This document shows, piece by piece, positions 8,915 through 17,557 of a stretch of DNA of 64,000 bases. How positions within the stretch are numbered: the stretch's first letter is position 1; the number at the start of each line of letters is the position of its first letter. The position numbers were made by a program, and so were the translations under genes. The stretch lies in assembly GCA_903875465.1 (NCBI GenBank), contig CAIQWB010000025.1, positions 40,751 to 104,750 of the forward strand, written 5' to 3'. The DNA is from an uncultured Verrucomicrobia subdivision 3 bacterium (lineage in GTDB: Bacteria > Verrucomicrobiota > Verrucomicrobiia > Limisphaerales > UBA11358). Under the pieces are notes generated by a model, which saw only the letters and a program-made list of their open reading frames with translations, had not been told where the DNA came from and ran no database searches.

Positions 8915-9892
8915 ATGAAATCACTCGCATCAACCATTCGCATTTTCCACCGCGTGCCGTTGGTTTTAGGCACGCTGGCGGCCGGGCTGGCGGCGGCGTC
9001 ACTGGATCGTGCAGAAACCAGCGCGGTGGCTGGCCAGCGCACCTTTGCGTCCACTCTTGAAGCGGTCACGGCTTTGCAAGCCGCGGCCGGGAGCAATGAT
9101 CATTCCGCCTTGCTTGACGTGTTCGGCCCGGAATTTGGCGAAATGACCACGGGCGATGCCCGGCAAGATGCCCGCAACGCCCGGTGGTTCGCCACCGCCA
9201 TGGGGCAAAGTTGTGTCACCGTGACCAATACGGTGGACACCATCACCCTGGAAGTGGGCACCAACCAGTGGCCCCTGCCCATCCCCTTGGTGCGTGCGGA
9301 CGGCCAATGGCATTTTGACACGGCGGCGGGCCGGGAAGAAATCATCAACCGCCACATCGGCAAAGATGAATTGCATGCGATTGGCGTTTGCCGGGTGTTT
9401 GCGACGGCGCAGCATTCGCATGTGGCCGCCAGCACAGGCACACCCTATGCCCTTACCCTGGCCAGCGCCGAGGGCACTCACGATGGCCTCTACTGGCCCA
9501 CTTCCATTTCTACTCCGGCCTGTCCGTTTGGCCCGCTCGTGGCCATGGCCCAGACCGGGCACGACTTCGGCCACTCCGCCCGGGAGCCCCAACCGTTCCA
9601 CGGCTATTATTTCAAAGTACTGACCCGGCAAGGCCTGGATGCCTTCGGCGGTAAACAGAATTACCTGCACTCGGGAAAACTGACCGGGGGCTGCGCCTTG
9701 GTGGCCTATCCGGCAACGTGGGGGAAATCCGGCATCATGACCTTCATCGTCAATCAGGACGGCCAGGTTTATCAGCAAGATTTCGGGGAAACCACCACGC
9801 GCACCGCCCGGGTGATGCAGGCATACAATCCAGACAGCCAATGGCAGCTCGTGGCCGATGAGGGCGACATTCAAGCCGTGACCGAGCAATAA
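8915..9892 (+). CDS. DUF2950 family exported protein
   Basis: 325 aa from ATG 8915, with a signal peptide (residues 1-~27, 'VPLVLGTLAAGLAAA'). The family features are clear: 'TLEAVTALQAAAGSNDHSAL', 'WPLPIPLVRADGQWHFDTAA', 'GREEIINRHIGKDELHAI', then 'GYYFKVLT', 'GGCALVAYPATWGKSGIMTF' and 'VNQDGQVYQQDFG'. The fold and role of DUF2950 are not established; it is secreted or periplasmic. It forms a short transcription unit with the preceding lipoprotein and is followed by a hairpin. Confidence 0.85.
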   Translation: MKSLASTIRIFHRVPLVLGTLAAGLAAASLDRAETSAVAGQRTFASTLEAVTALQAAAGSNDHSALLDVFGPEFGEMTTGDARQDARNARWFATAMGQSCVTVTNTVDTITLEVGTNQWPLPIPLVRADGQWHFDTAAGREEIINRHIGKDELHAIGVCRVFATAQHSHVAASTGTPYALTLASAEGTHDGLYWPTSISTPACPFGPLVAMAQTGHDFGHSAREPQPFHGYYFKVLTRQGLDAFGGKQNYLHSGKLTGGCALVAYPATWGKSGIMTFIVNQDGQVYQQDFGETTTRTARVMQAYNPDSQWQLVADEGDIQAVTEQ

Positions 9893-9952
9893 ATCACCGC
9901 CCCACACCGGGCCCCACACCGCCCGGACATTCTCGCAAAGCCTCCCGCCCTA

Positions 9953-9979
9953 CCCGCACTGCCCCAAGCGCAGTGCGGG
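9953..9979 (+). terminator. Hairpin between convergent DUF2950 and tyrS genes
   Basis: Perfect 9-bp stem CCCGCACTG (9953-9961) with CAGTGCGGG (9971-9979), loop of 9 nt. It lies 60 bp after the DUF2950 stop and 17 bp after the tyrS stop (minus strand). The run of T that follows is weak on both sides, so it may act as a bidirectional but not classical intrinsic terminator. Confidence 0.55.
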
Positions 9980-9996
9980 CTTCTGCCTTCCCAGGT

Positions 9997-11277
9997 TCAG
10001 CTCTTCGCCGTCACCACCACGTAGTTTTTCTTCCCTTTGCGCAACAGGCAATGTTTGCCGAAGAGCAGGTCGTTCGCCGTCACGATGCGCTGGAAATTGG
10101 TTTCCCGCACATTGTTAATGTTCACGCCGCCCCCTTCCACATCCTTGCGGGCCTGCCCTTTGGAGGGGCACAGGCCGGCCAGCACCAGCAATTCCACCAG
10201 GGGAATGCCCGCGCCGGCGAGCGCCACGCCGTCCACATCCTTCGTCGGCACTTCCCCCACAATGTCCGCAAAGGTGGCTTCAGAAATACCCGTGAGTTCA
10301 CCGCCGAAGAGGATTTCGCTCGCGCGGATCGCCTCCGTGGTGGCACTGGGGCCGTGGACCAGATCCGTCACCGCCCGGGCCAGGGCCTTGTGGGCCGCGC
10401 GGGCACCGGGATTCGCGGTGTGCTGCTGTTCCAGTGCCGCGATTTCCTCGGCCGTCAAAAACGTGAAGAACTTCAGATAACGGATGGCGTCCCGGTCATC
10501 GGTATTGATCCAGTACTGGTAAAAGCGGTAGACGCTGGTGCGCTGGGGGTCCAGCCAGATGGCGCCCGCCACTGTTTTGCCGAACTTCGTACCGTCCGCA
10601 TTCATGATCAACGGCAGGGTGAGGCCGTAGACCGTGTGGCTGAGCTTCTTGCGGGTGAGTTCAATGCCGGCGGTAATGTTGCCCCATTGATCGCTGCCGC
10701 CGATTTGCAGTTCGCAGCCCAGATCGCGGTTCAGCGCGTAAAAATCAAAGGCCTGAAGCAGCATATAGCTGAACTCGGTGTAACTAATGCCGGTTTCGCG
10801 GTCCTCCATGCGGGCGCGCACGCTTTCCTTGGCCACCATCTGGTTCACGGAGAAGTGCTTGCCGATGTCGCGCAAGAAGTGCAGGTAGGAAATGCCGGCC
10901 GTCCAGCTCGCGTTATCCACCAGCCGGGCGGGGTTTTGCGGGGTCTCGAAATCCAGCAACTTGGCCAGCTGCACCTTCACCCGGGCGATGTTGTGGTCCA
11001 GCACCTCGGAGGTGAGCAATTGCCGTTCCGCGGATTTACCGCTGGGATCCCCAATGGAACCCGTCGCGCCGCCGGCCAGCACAATCGGATGATGGCCGAG
11101 CGCTTGAAACCGGCGCAGGGCCAGCAATGGCACCAGATTGCCCACGTGAATACTGTCCGCCGTGGGATCAAAGCCACAATAGAGCGTGATCGGCGAAGCG
11201 AGCCGCTTCGTCAATTCCGCCAGGTCCGTGCAGTCGGCCACGAGGCCGCGCCATTGTAATTCTTCCAGGATGCTCAC
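9997..11277 (-). CDS. tyrS: Tyrosine--tRNA ligase
   Basis: 426 aa, normal for the family. A class I aminoacyl-tRNA synthetase that charges tRNA-Tyr. 'YCGFDPTADSIHVGN' carries the HIGH-type signature (HVGN, residues 44-47) and 'KFGKT' is the KMSKS-type signature. The C-terminal ~70 residues form an S4-like RNA-binding domain ('LVELLVLAGLCPSKGQARKD'). The start ATG 11277 gives the usual 'MSILEELQWRGL'. Its cognate tRNA-Tyr lies about 480 bp away on the opposite strand. No T-box motif is visible upstream. Confidence 0.97.
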   Translation of the reverse strand: MSILEELQWRGLVADCTDLAELTKRLASPITLYCGFDPTADSIHVGNLVPLLALRRFQALGHHPIVLAGGATGSIGDPSGKSAERQLLTSEVLDHNIARVKVQLAKLLDFETPQNPARLVDNASWTAGISYLHFLRDIGKHFSVNQMVAKESVRARMEDRETGISYTEFSYMLLQAFDFYALNRDLGCELQIGGSDQWGNITAGIELTRKKLSHTVYGLTLPLIMNADGTKFGKTVAGAIWLDPQRTSVYRFYQYWINTDDRDAIRYLKFFTFLTAEEIAALEQQHTANPGARAAHKALARAVTDLVHGPSATTEAIRASEILFGGELTGISEATFADIVGEVPTKDVDGVALAGAGIPLVELLVLAGLCPSKGQARKDVEGGGVNINNVRETNFQRIVTANDLLFGKHCLLRKGKKNYVVVTAKS

Positions 11278-11669
11278 CGGGACAGGCTAAAGCGGAGCGG
11301 GCAAAAAGCCAATTTCCAATTCCGGGAAAGGGACCGGTGGCCCACGAATGCCACCCATGGCACGCATCAACCCCGGCGGCCCAACCCAAGCCAGCGCAGC
11401 CCATCGGTGTCCGCCAGCCGCGCCCCTGCTCCGCCGCCGCGCCGTGTCCACCCGCCCGTCCCCCCCCGCCACCCTTCGCTATCCCCGGCCGAAAAATCAA
11501 CCCTGAGAATTCAACTTGCCGTGCCCCAAAAATCATGGCAGAATTCAACGTCGCAGTTAGCAACGACTGCGGTGCGGGTCCGGTGGAATTGTCCGCCATT
11601 TGCCCTCCTGCGGGAGGCGATTGGCGATTTTTTTTCCTCGCGTACCGCGCACATCATCATTCTGCAGGC
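11278..11669. other. Non-coding spacer upstream of tyrS
   Basis: About 390 bp between the tyrS start and the tRNA-Tyr promoter. It includes a strongly cytosine-rich stretch (about 11425-11485) and a small inverted repeat CGCAGT/ACTGCG near 11552-11571. I see no coding potential and no T-box leader. Confidence 0.4.
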
Positions 11670-11698
11670 TTGGCAAGCAGCCGCCAACAGGATATGAT
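11670..11698 (+). promoter_or_regulatory. Sigma70-like promoter of tRNA-Tyr
   Basis: TTGGCA (11670-11675), 17-bp spacer, TATGAT (11693-11698): each hexamer matches 5 of 6 consensus positions. Transcription would start near 11705, about 50 nt before the tRNA. Confidence 0.6.
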
Positions 11699-11755
11699 GT
11701 GACAAATCAACGCCAGCGGCCCAGTTTCGGGGCCAGCATTGATTATTCCGGCTAT

Positions 11756-11841
11756 GGTAGGTTACCCAAGTGGCCAACGGGGGCAGACTGTAAATCTGCT
11801 GGCTCACGCCTTCTCTGGTTCGAATCCAGAACCTACCACCA
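11756..11841 (+). tRNA. tRNA-Tyr (anticodon GTA)
   Basis: Acceptor stem GGTAGGT (11756-11762) pairs with ACCTACC (11831-11837), followed by discriminator A and an encoded CCA (11839-11841). The anticodon loop CTGTAAA carries GTA at 11790-11792. The long variable arm (class II) fits bacterial tRNA-Tyr, and the T arm reads GGTTCGAATCC. A run of T follows at 11845. Confidence 0.95.
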
Positions 11842-12449
11842 CCTTTTTTCATGGGGAAAACGCTGGTTTTACGCTTTAATTTCAATAGTTTTCTCAATTG
11901 GCTGGTTTTAAACCCATGCGCTTTTCTGCTTTTCCCGGCTTTTACCTTCCCTTCCATTAAACTTTGAAAAGTCATACAAACCACCGGCCAAGGGCACGGC
12001 AGCGCCGGGTCGGGGCAATGGAAGACACCCACCCGGCCAAGGTGCCTGTAAACCGAGCCAGCGCAGGGCACGGGGCATTTTAACGCCCGGCCAGACATTC
12101 GGGTGGGGTGGCAGGAATTACCGCCTGCCCGTTCAACGGAGGGAGGATTGAACCCCCAGCACACAGAACCAGGCAGGCTGGCGAGTGGCCCTGCGGGGTG
12201 TGGAAAATTTTTAATGGGAATCATACTTTTTTCCGGGGGGGTGTCCGCCATATGTCCGGGGAGGGGCGAAACGGCAAATAGTGTGCCGCATTCCCATAGT
12301 TGTTCTCGGTCAGCATTTGGATCGAATTAAAATTGGCGGGCCGCAGGAATGGAGGTGACCGAGCATTGGATTTCAGCCTTGCACCAGCCCAATCAGTGGC
12401 ACAATCTCAGGGCCGGGAATGAAGTCAGATCTGGTGCCCATTAAAAGTA
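11842..12449. other. Gene-poor stretch after tRNA-Tyr
   Basis: About 600 bp with no supported gene. The first 100 bp are AT-rich with repeated 'tggtttta' pieces. A minus-strand frame through this region (11511-12251) crosses the tRNA and has no family resemblance. No repeat of the tRNA 3' end was found by eye. Confidence 0.4.
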
Positions 12450-13334
12450 ATGACCACACGAATTTCTGTTGATGTCGATTTAACCATAATCGACGAAAAT
12501 CAGGCGCTACTTCCAGGCGTTGTTGAGGGCTTGCGAGCCTTAAAAGGCAAAGGCTGCGCACTAACGCTCTGGTCATACGGTGGCAAAGCTTATGCTCGTT
12601 TAATCGCCAAAATGCATAAACTCGAAGATTTTTTTGATGAATATGCGACCAAACCCGATCTGGTAATTGACGACGATTTCGAGGCTTTAAGCCACCTACC
12701 AACTATTGACGCTCGCGTAGCCAAAGACTGGTCGCAGATCTCAGAGCGGGCCATCAATTTAGCAAATGATCTCGATGATCGGAGTGGTTTACAAGATGTG
12801 CCGGCTTGGATCAGGAGGCTTTCGCACGACCGGTTTGATGTGGGAGTTCAATCAGCCATTGCAATTTGGTGTCACCGTGAAGCTTATTTTCGATGGCCTC
12901 GGTTTAGGAGGAATATTTCAAGCAATTGGGTGAGGCATCCGGCTGCCCGACAGAAAGAGTGCTTCGTTTACCCTCAAGAATTGGAAGACGAAATTAGGCG
13001 AGCAGGCCTGCGAGTTGATCGCCGTAGTAACGGGCCGGCCATTATTTCTTTTCTGCTGTCTGGCGGTGAGCGTCCTAAACGACCATATCCCTCTCGTTGG
13101 GGTTGGGCGATTCATCACATTTACGACGGCAGAAATCCACGAACATGGCGGAAGCCAGTTCCAAGGGCGGAGGATGAGCCGGCTTTATTCACGGATTCCG
13201 GGGGTTTGGTAGCGGGCCATCCTGTCGCATATTACATTGCGACGAGGGAGCCGCTGCTGGCTTGGTTACTACGATGGGAAGCCTTTCGCAGATTTAATTT
13301 TGACCCAATGGGCGTGTTTGGCGATGCAAAATGA
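12450..13334 (+). CDS. HAD-like N-terminal domain with an unidentified C-terminal domain
   Basis: 294 aa. The first ~85 residues resemble a small HAD phosphatase core: 'DVDLTIIDEN' (Asp nucleophile and Asp+2), 'LTLWSYGGKAYA' (motif II Ser) and 'DLVIDDDFEAL' (motif IV acid pair). No cap domain is visible. The rest is unlike HAD proteins: a middle region, then 'WGWAIHHIYDGRNP', 'FTDSGGLVAGHPVAYYIA' and 'LRWEAFRRFNFDPMGVFGDA'. I recall this C-terminal style from functionally unnamed bacterial and plasmid/phage proteins but cannot name a family. The gene is visibly AT-richer than its neighbours, stands alone and lies downstream of a tRNA, which suggests acquisition by transfer. Confidence 0.7.
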   Translation: MTTRISVDVDLTIIDENQALLPGVVEGLRALKGKGCALTLWSYGGKAYARLIAKMHKLEDFFDEYATKPDLVIDDDFEALSHLPTIDARVAKDWSQISERAINLANDLDDRSGLQDVPAWIRRLSHDRFDVGVQSAIAIWCHREAYFRWPRFRRNISSNWVRHPAARQKECFVYPQELEDEIRRAGLRVDRRSNGPAIISFLLSGGERPKRPYPSRWGWAIHHIYDGRNPRTWRKPVPRAEDEPALFTDSGGLVAGHPVAYYIATREPLLAWLLRWEAFRRFNFDPMGVFGDAK

Positions 13335-13906
13335 GACGCCAGGGGGTAAATAAACGTTGCTTCCCTCTGGGATGAAATCCTACCATACCAAACTGTCGGG
13401 GCGTCAGAGTCAAAGGGCGAACAATTTGGCCCTTACCTTTGACAACTCAACAAACGATGCTATATCCAGCGTACAGTCCGGACCATCTGGTCCGGGCCAC
13501 TCATGGCGGCTGCCCTGAGGTCGCTCTCTGACATCTCGCCCCTGAACCTGGCCGCTTGGCTAAGTTGTGCGATTCGTCCGCGTCGTGGGCACCCGTCCGC
13601 TGCCAAGGAACGGCCCGGCCGGCCCAAAAATCCGCGCCAACCACCCCCTTGGTTGCCCGCGAACCCCGCCCCCTGCCCCGGCGGCCGCCAGCCGGCCGCC
13701 GATGAGCTGCCAGCTCAGGTCAAACCAAATCAAAGCTAGTCAAACCATAGAAATGGCGGCGGCGCGCTCGCCGGGGTCCCGCCCCCACCCATGCCGCGCT
13801 GGCTGCGCTATGGCACTGACCGCGTTCCGCTGCCCGGCCCGGCCAAAGACTGACAGTTTGCAATCGCATCATTGCACGGCCGCCTGGCTTCGTTTACTGT
13901 GGGGCA
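13335..13906. other. Gene-poor stretch with a hairpin
   Basis: 570 bp without a supported gene. A 7-bp inverted repeat CCGGACC (13478-13484)/GGTCCGG (13489-13495) with loop ATCT stands out. No T run follows, so it is not a classical terminator. The right half is GC-rich and precedes the LysM/TPR lipoprotein gene. Confidence 0.4.
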
Positions 13907-14713
13907 ATGTTGTTGTGGAACCGTTGGACATGCCGCCTGGGGGCGGTTTTTTTGGGCCTGCTGCTCGCGGGTTGCTCGTTGCCCGGCGACGGCCAGCCGG
14001 ACGACGAGAAGGAACCTCATTTCGTGCTGGGCAAAGGCCGGGTGAATGCCCTGGACTACACCGGCGCCGCCGCGGCGTTCAAGGAGGCCCTCGAGGTGAA
14101 TCCCCGTTCCGCCGCCGCCCATTTTCAACTGGCCTGGCTCTATGAAAACCAGCTCGCCGATCCGGCGGCCGCCATTTATCATTATCAGGAGCATCTGGCC
14201 CTCAGCCCGAAAGCTCACAACCGCGAGGTGATTTTGCAGCATATCTACGCCTGCAAGCAGCAGTTGACCAAGGATGTGATGCAATTGCCCAGCGCCCCGG
14301 CGGCCCAGCAGCAAATCGAGAAGCTCGGGGAGCAAAATCGCAAAATGCAGGAGGAACTGGACAAGTGGCATGCCTACTACAACGCCCAACTGGCCGCCCG
14401 CCCGGCGCCCGCAACCCCCTCCAGCCGACCCGGGGCCGCCCCGGCCGGCACTTCCACCACGCCAGATGACTCGACGCCGGGTCCCGTGCCACTGCCACCG
14501 CTCCGGCAGAGCTACCCCACCCCGCTGGTACCCACACGGGCCATTCCGGCGCCGCTGCCCAAACCACGGACCCACGTGGTGGCCTCGGGCGAAACCCTGG
14601 CCTCGATCGCCCGGCATGCGGGGGTGAGCCTGGCGGCGTTGCAAACGGCGAATCCAGGCTTGAATCCCAAGCATTTGCGCACCGGCCAGACGCTTTACCT
14701 GCCGGCCCCTTGA
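13907..14713 (+). CDS. TPR and LysM lipoprotein
   Basis: 268 aa. The signal peptide ends in lipobox LLAGC (Cys23). TPR-like helices occupy about residues 40-115 ('NALDYTGAAAAFKEALEVNP', then 'AAAHFQLAWLYENQL'). A helical, coiled-coil-prone segment around 140-165 ('QQIEKLGEQNRKMQEEL') and a Pro-rich linker follow. A LysM peptidoglycan-binding domain ends the protein ('HVVASGETLASIARHAGVS', 'LRTGQTLYLP'). It probably tethers an envelope complex to the cell wall. The next two genes follow at 6 bp and with a 4-bp overlap, forming one operon that ends in an ABC ATPase. Confidence 0.85.
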   Translation: MLLWNRWTCRLGAVFLGLLLAGCSLPGDGQPDDEKEPHFVLGKGRVNALDYTGAAAAFKEALEVNPRSAAAHFQLAWLYENQLADPAAAIYHYQEHLALSPKAHNREVILQHIYACKQQLTKDVMQLPSAPAAQQQIEKLGEQNRKMQEELDKWHAYYNAQLAARPAPATPSSRPGAAPAGTSTTPDDSTPGPVPLPPLRQSYPTPLVPTRAIPAPLPKPRTHVVASGETLASIARHAGVSLAALQTANPGLNPKHLRTGQTLYLPAP

Positions 14714-14719
14714 ACCCTC

Positions 14720-15475
14720 ATGGTCACACGCCTGATCTTAATTGCCCTGGCCGGCGTGTGTGTCACGATGAATGTGCTCGTGTGGCGGGCGGAATATGGG
14801 TCGCGGGACAATGATTTCCCGGTGCCCGAGTCGTTGATCTGGCGCAAGATCATGACCGCCCCGGAGGCTTCTTCCCTGAACGTGTTTCAAGACGGCAAAC
14901 GCACGGGATTCTGTGAATTCTCCACGAGTGTCGGTCAGGAAATGGCGCTCCTAGACGAGACGAAGCCGCCGCCGGAGAGCTTGCTGACCCATGCGGGCTA
15001 CCAAATCCGCCTGAATGGCAACGCCAGCCTGGGGGACTTTACCAACCGGGTTAAATTTGACGGGCATGTGGAATTCGCCCCCAACCGCGCCTGGCGCAGC
15101 CTGGCGGTACGGGTGCTGATGCGCGGGCTGGTGATTGAACTGCAATCGGTGGCGACGAACCAAACGGTGCAGGTAAAAGTGCTGCACGATGGCGAAGCCT
15201 TCCATCGCACCCTGACCTTTGCCGATCTGGCGGATCCGAACCGGCTGCTCCACACGGTTATGGAGGAATGGGGGGGCGGGCTGGCAGCGGGATTGCATTG
15301 GGAGGCCTGCCGCACGCGCATCAGTTTTGGCCATGAAACTGTGCCGGTGTATCGCCTGGAAACCCGGATACTCGACCGGCCGGTAGTGATTCTGGCCAGC
15401 ACGCTGGGGGAAATCCTGCGGGTGGAATTGCCCGGGGGGGTGGAAGCCAGTCTCGACGAATGGAATAATCAATGA
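14720..15475 (+). CDS. Unknown membrane-anchored protein linked to an ABC ATPase
   Basis: 251 aa. One N-terminal membrane segment or uncleaved signal (residues 4-22) is followed by an extracytoplasmic beta-rich domain of about 220 residues, with no motif I recognise. Lines such as 'FQDGKRTGFCEFSTSVGQE' and 'VPVYRLETRILDRPVVILAS' resemble proteins that report substrate state, but no family is assigned. It starts 6 bp after the LysM/TPR lipoprotein, and its stop overlaps the ABC ATPase start (ATGA, 15472-15475), so a role together with that ATPase is likely. Confidence 0.7.
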   Translation: MVTRLILIALAGVCVTMNVLVWRAEYGSRDNDFPVPESLIWRKIMTAPEASSLNVFQDGKRTGFCEFSTSVGQEMALLDETKPPPESLLTHAGYQIRLNGNASLGDFTNRVKFDGHVEFAPNRAWRSLAVRVLMRGLVIELQSVATNQTVQVKVLHDGEAFHRTLTFADLADPNRLLHTVMEEWGGGLAAGLHWEACRTRISFGHETVPVYRLETRILDRPVVILASTLGEILRVELPGGVEASLDEWNNQ

Positions 15476-16215
15476 TCGAACTCATCCAGCTCACCAAACA
15501 ATTTGGCGACCTTGTGGCCGTGGATCACCTGGATCTCACGCTGGCCCGGGGCGAATTTTTCGCGATGCTCGGCCCGAATGCGGCCGGCAAGACCACCACG
15601 ATTAAAATGCTGGCCGGGCTGATCAAACCCACCACCGGCCAGGCGCGGATTGCGGGCTTTGACGTGCAACTGCAACCGCTGGAAGCCCGCCGTCGGCTGG
15701 CGTATGTGCCGGATTTTCCCTTCCTGTACGACAAGCTCACGGCTTGGGAATTCCTGCGGTTCACCGGGCAGTTGTTCCATCTGGCCGATTCCCAAATCGA
15801 AGCGAATGCGCGGGAATTGATCGCGCGGTTCCACCTGCAGGAGCATGTCCACCGGCCGATTGAGAGCCTCTCCCACGGCACCCGCCAGCGCGTGGCCATC
15901 GCATCCGCGCTACTGCATGAGCCCGAGGTGTTTATTATTGATGAACCCATGGTGGGGCTGGACCCGCAGCATGCGCGCATCATCAAGGACGTGCTCAAGG
16001 AACGTTCCCGGGCGGGGGTCACGGTGCTGGTATCCACGCACCAACTGAGCATTGCCGAAGAGATGGCGGACCGGATTGGGATTATTCATGGCGGCAAATT
16101 GATTGCGGTGGGCACGCGGGAGGAACTCCGCCAGCAAAGCGGAACGGCCGGCCAGCTCGAGGAGATTTTCCTGGCCCTCACCGCGGAGAGCGCCGCCGCG
16201 CCAGCGGGGATGTAG
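15472..16215 (+). CDS. ABC transporter ATP-binding protein
   Basis: 247 aa. Walker A 'GPNAAGKT' (34-41), signature 'LSHGTRQR' (family LSGGQ), Walker B 'VFIIDEPMVGLDP' and the switch His in 'VLVSTHQLSI' are all present, so it should hydrolyse ATP. It resembles the ATPases of ABC-2-type exporters. No permease is encoded beside it: the upstream genes are a LysM/TPR lipoprotein and a single-span protein, and the next gene is VirK/YbjX-like. The permease must be elsewhere, or the single-span protein is part of an unusual complex. Confidence 0.9.
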   Translation: MIELIQLTKQFGDLVAVDHLDLTLARGEFFAMLGPNAAGKTTTIKMLAGLIKPTTGQARIAGFDVQLQPLEARRRLAYVPDFPFLYDKLTAWEFLRFTGQLFHLADSQIEANARELIARFHLQEHVHRPIESLSHGTRQRVAIASALLHEPEVFIIDEPMVGLDPQHARIIKDVLKERSRAGVTVLVSTHQLSIAEEMADRIGIIHGGKLIAVGTREELRQQSGTAGQLEEIFLALTAESAAAPAGM

Positions 16216-16368
16216 GGTTTCACCCTATTGACAGCGGGAGACTCCGGGCTTGCTTTGTTCCGGGATAATCCGCATAGTAAACCCAATCAGAAGTTTGGGA
16301 GCCTAATTGCAGAATCACCTTCAGCTATTATTCGGTGGTTCACCCCGGTTCGTTAGCGTATTAAAGCC

Positions 16369-17364
16369 ATGTTGAGTTTGCTGAGAAAACTATTGGAGAC
16401 CGCGCCACTTATCCACCCCGGGTTCAAACCGGGCATGGTTTACAAACGGCTTAAATATTGCGCGCGCGGCCTGGCATTTCCCAACGCCACGGTCCAATGG
16501 CTGGAACTGCTCGGCAAGCCGGCCCTCGCACCAGTGGTCCGTCATCAGCCCAAACTCTTTCAGAAACTTCAGCGGCCTTACCTGGCCAGCACCCTGCACA
16601 CGGCGGAACGGCTGGAAGTCCTGACCCACCATTACCGCTTTGTCCAGCAGGAACTGGGCCCGGCCTGGGCACGGGAAATCTATTCAACGCCGGGCAAATG
16701 CCTGGCCGGGCTGCAGGACGAAGCTGGTGAGCGTTACGAAATCCGCTTGAAATCAAGCTGGATGGACAAGGAGGGGGAATTGACGCTGACCCTCCAGCAG
16801 CAGTCCACCGGGGTGAATTTGTTTGCGCTGACCTTTTCCATCACGCGGTTCGAGGCCGACCGGTGTGAGGCATTGATCGGCGGGTTGCAGGGCAACAAGC
16901 AGGCCAATGACAAGGACCTGGTGGTGGCGCTAACGCGCCACTGGCATGGCCTGCGCCCCAAGGCACTGCTGCTGTTTGCCATGCACCAGCTGGCCGAAAT
17001 TTGGGGCGTCACCCGGTTGCGCGCCGTGGGCGATACCACGCATATTTACCAGCACTGGCGCCAGCGCAAGACCGTGGCCTCGAGCTACGATGCCTGGTGG
17101 CGCGAAGCGGGGGGCTTGCTGGGGGTTGATGGACTGTTTGACCTGCCGGTGCGCTTTGTGCCCCGGGATATTGCCACGCTGAAAGTGAACAAACGCCAGA
17201 TGTACAAGCGCCGTTATTTGATGCTGGCGGACCTCGCCGGACAAATTAACAGCAGCCTGGGAAGCCCCTGGCAAATCCCGGCGCTGATACCCAAAATGGC
17301 CAGCAACGATTTGAGCACGGAATTGATTCGGCCCATTGCCTCTTGGGGCACGAGCCAGAACTGA
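16369..17364 (+). CDS. VirK/YbjX (DUF535) family protein
   Basis: 331 aa, no signal peptide. Family pattern: an N-terminal helical part ('FKPGMVYKRLKYCARGL'), a middle beta region ('LFALTFSI', 'EALIGGLQGNK'), 'LLLFAMHQLAEIWGV' and a C-terminal 'VNKRQMYKRRYLMLADL'. DUF535 proteins of enterobacteria (VirK, YbjX) are linked to envelope stress and antimicrobial-peptide resistance, but their chemistry is unknown. The gene is 153 bp after the ABC ATPase and may have its own promoter; a TTGACA at 16228-16233 lacks a clear -10 partner. Confidence 0.8.
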   Translation: MLSLLRKLLETAPLIHPGFKPGMVYKRLKYCARGLAFPNATVQWLELLGKPALAPVVRHQPKLFQKLQRPYLASTLHTAERLEVLTHHYRFVQQELGPAWAREIYSTPGKCLAGLQDEAGERYEIRLKSSWMDKEGELTLTLQQQSTGVNLFALTFSITRFEADRCEALIGGLQGNKQANDKDLVVALTRHWHGLRPKALLLFAMHQLAEIWGVTRLRAVGDTTHIYQHWRQRKTVASSYDAWWREAGGLLGVDGLFDLPVRFVPRDIATLKVNKRQMYKRRYLMLADLAGQINSSLGSPWQIPALIPKMASNDLSTELIRPIASWGTSQN

Positions 17365-17557
17365 AACTGGGGGCACCGGCCTCGTCAGGGGTGGGGAGGG
17401 AATTTCGTATATTTAACTGGGTGCCGGGCCGGGACCGTTCCCCGGGAGCCGGGGGAAAACTCCGCGAATGTTTAATAAACCTCAAAAAATCGCCGGAATT
17501 TCACCCGTTTGACACTGGATCGTAACCTGGGCACTTCATAAATAGAGGAAACTGACC

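Noticed and set aside
11278..11560. T-box riboswitch for tyrS
   Set aside because: No AGGGTGGNACCGCG-type T-box on the minus strand and no terminator/antiterminator pair before tyrS.
11511..12251. Minus-strand frame of 246 codons
   Set aside because: Crosses the tRNA-Tyr gene, and no part resembles a known family.
16228..16256. Promoter for the VirK/YbjX-like gene (TTGACA at 16228)
   Set aside because: The -35 is perfect, but TGCTTT at the right spacing matches only two of six -10 positions.
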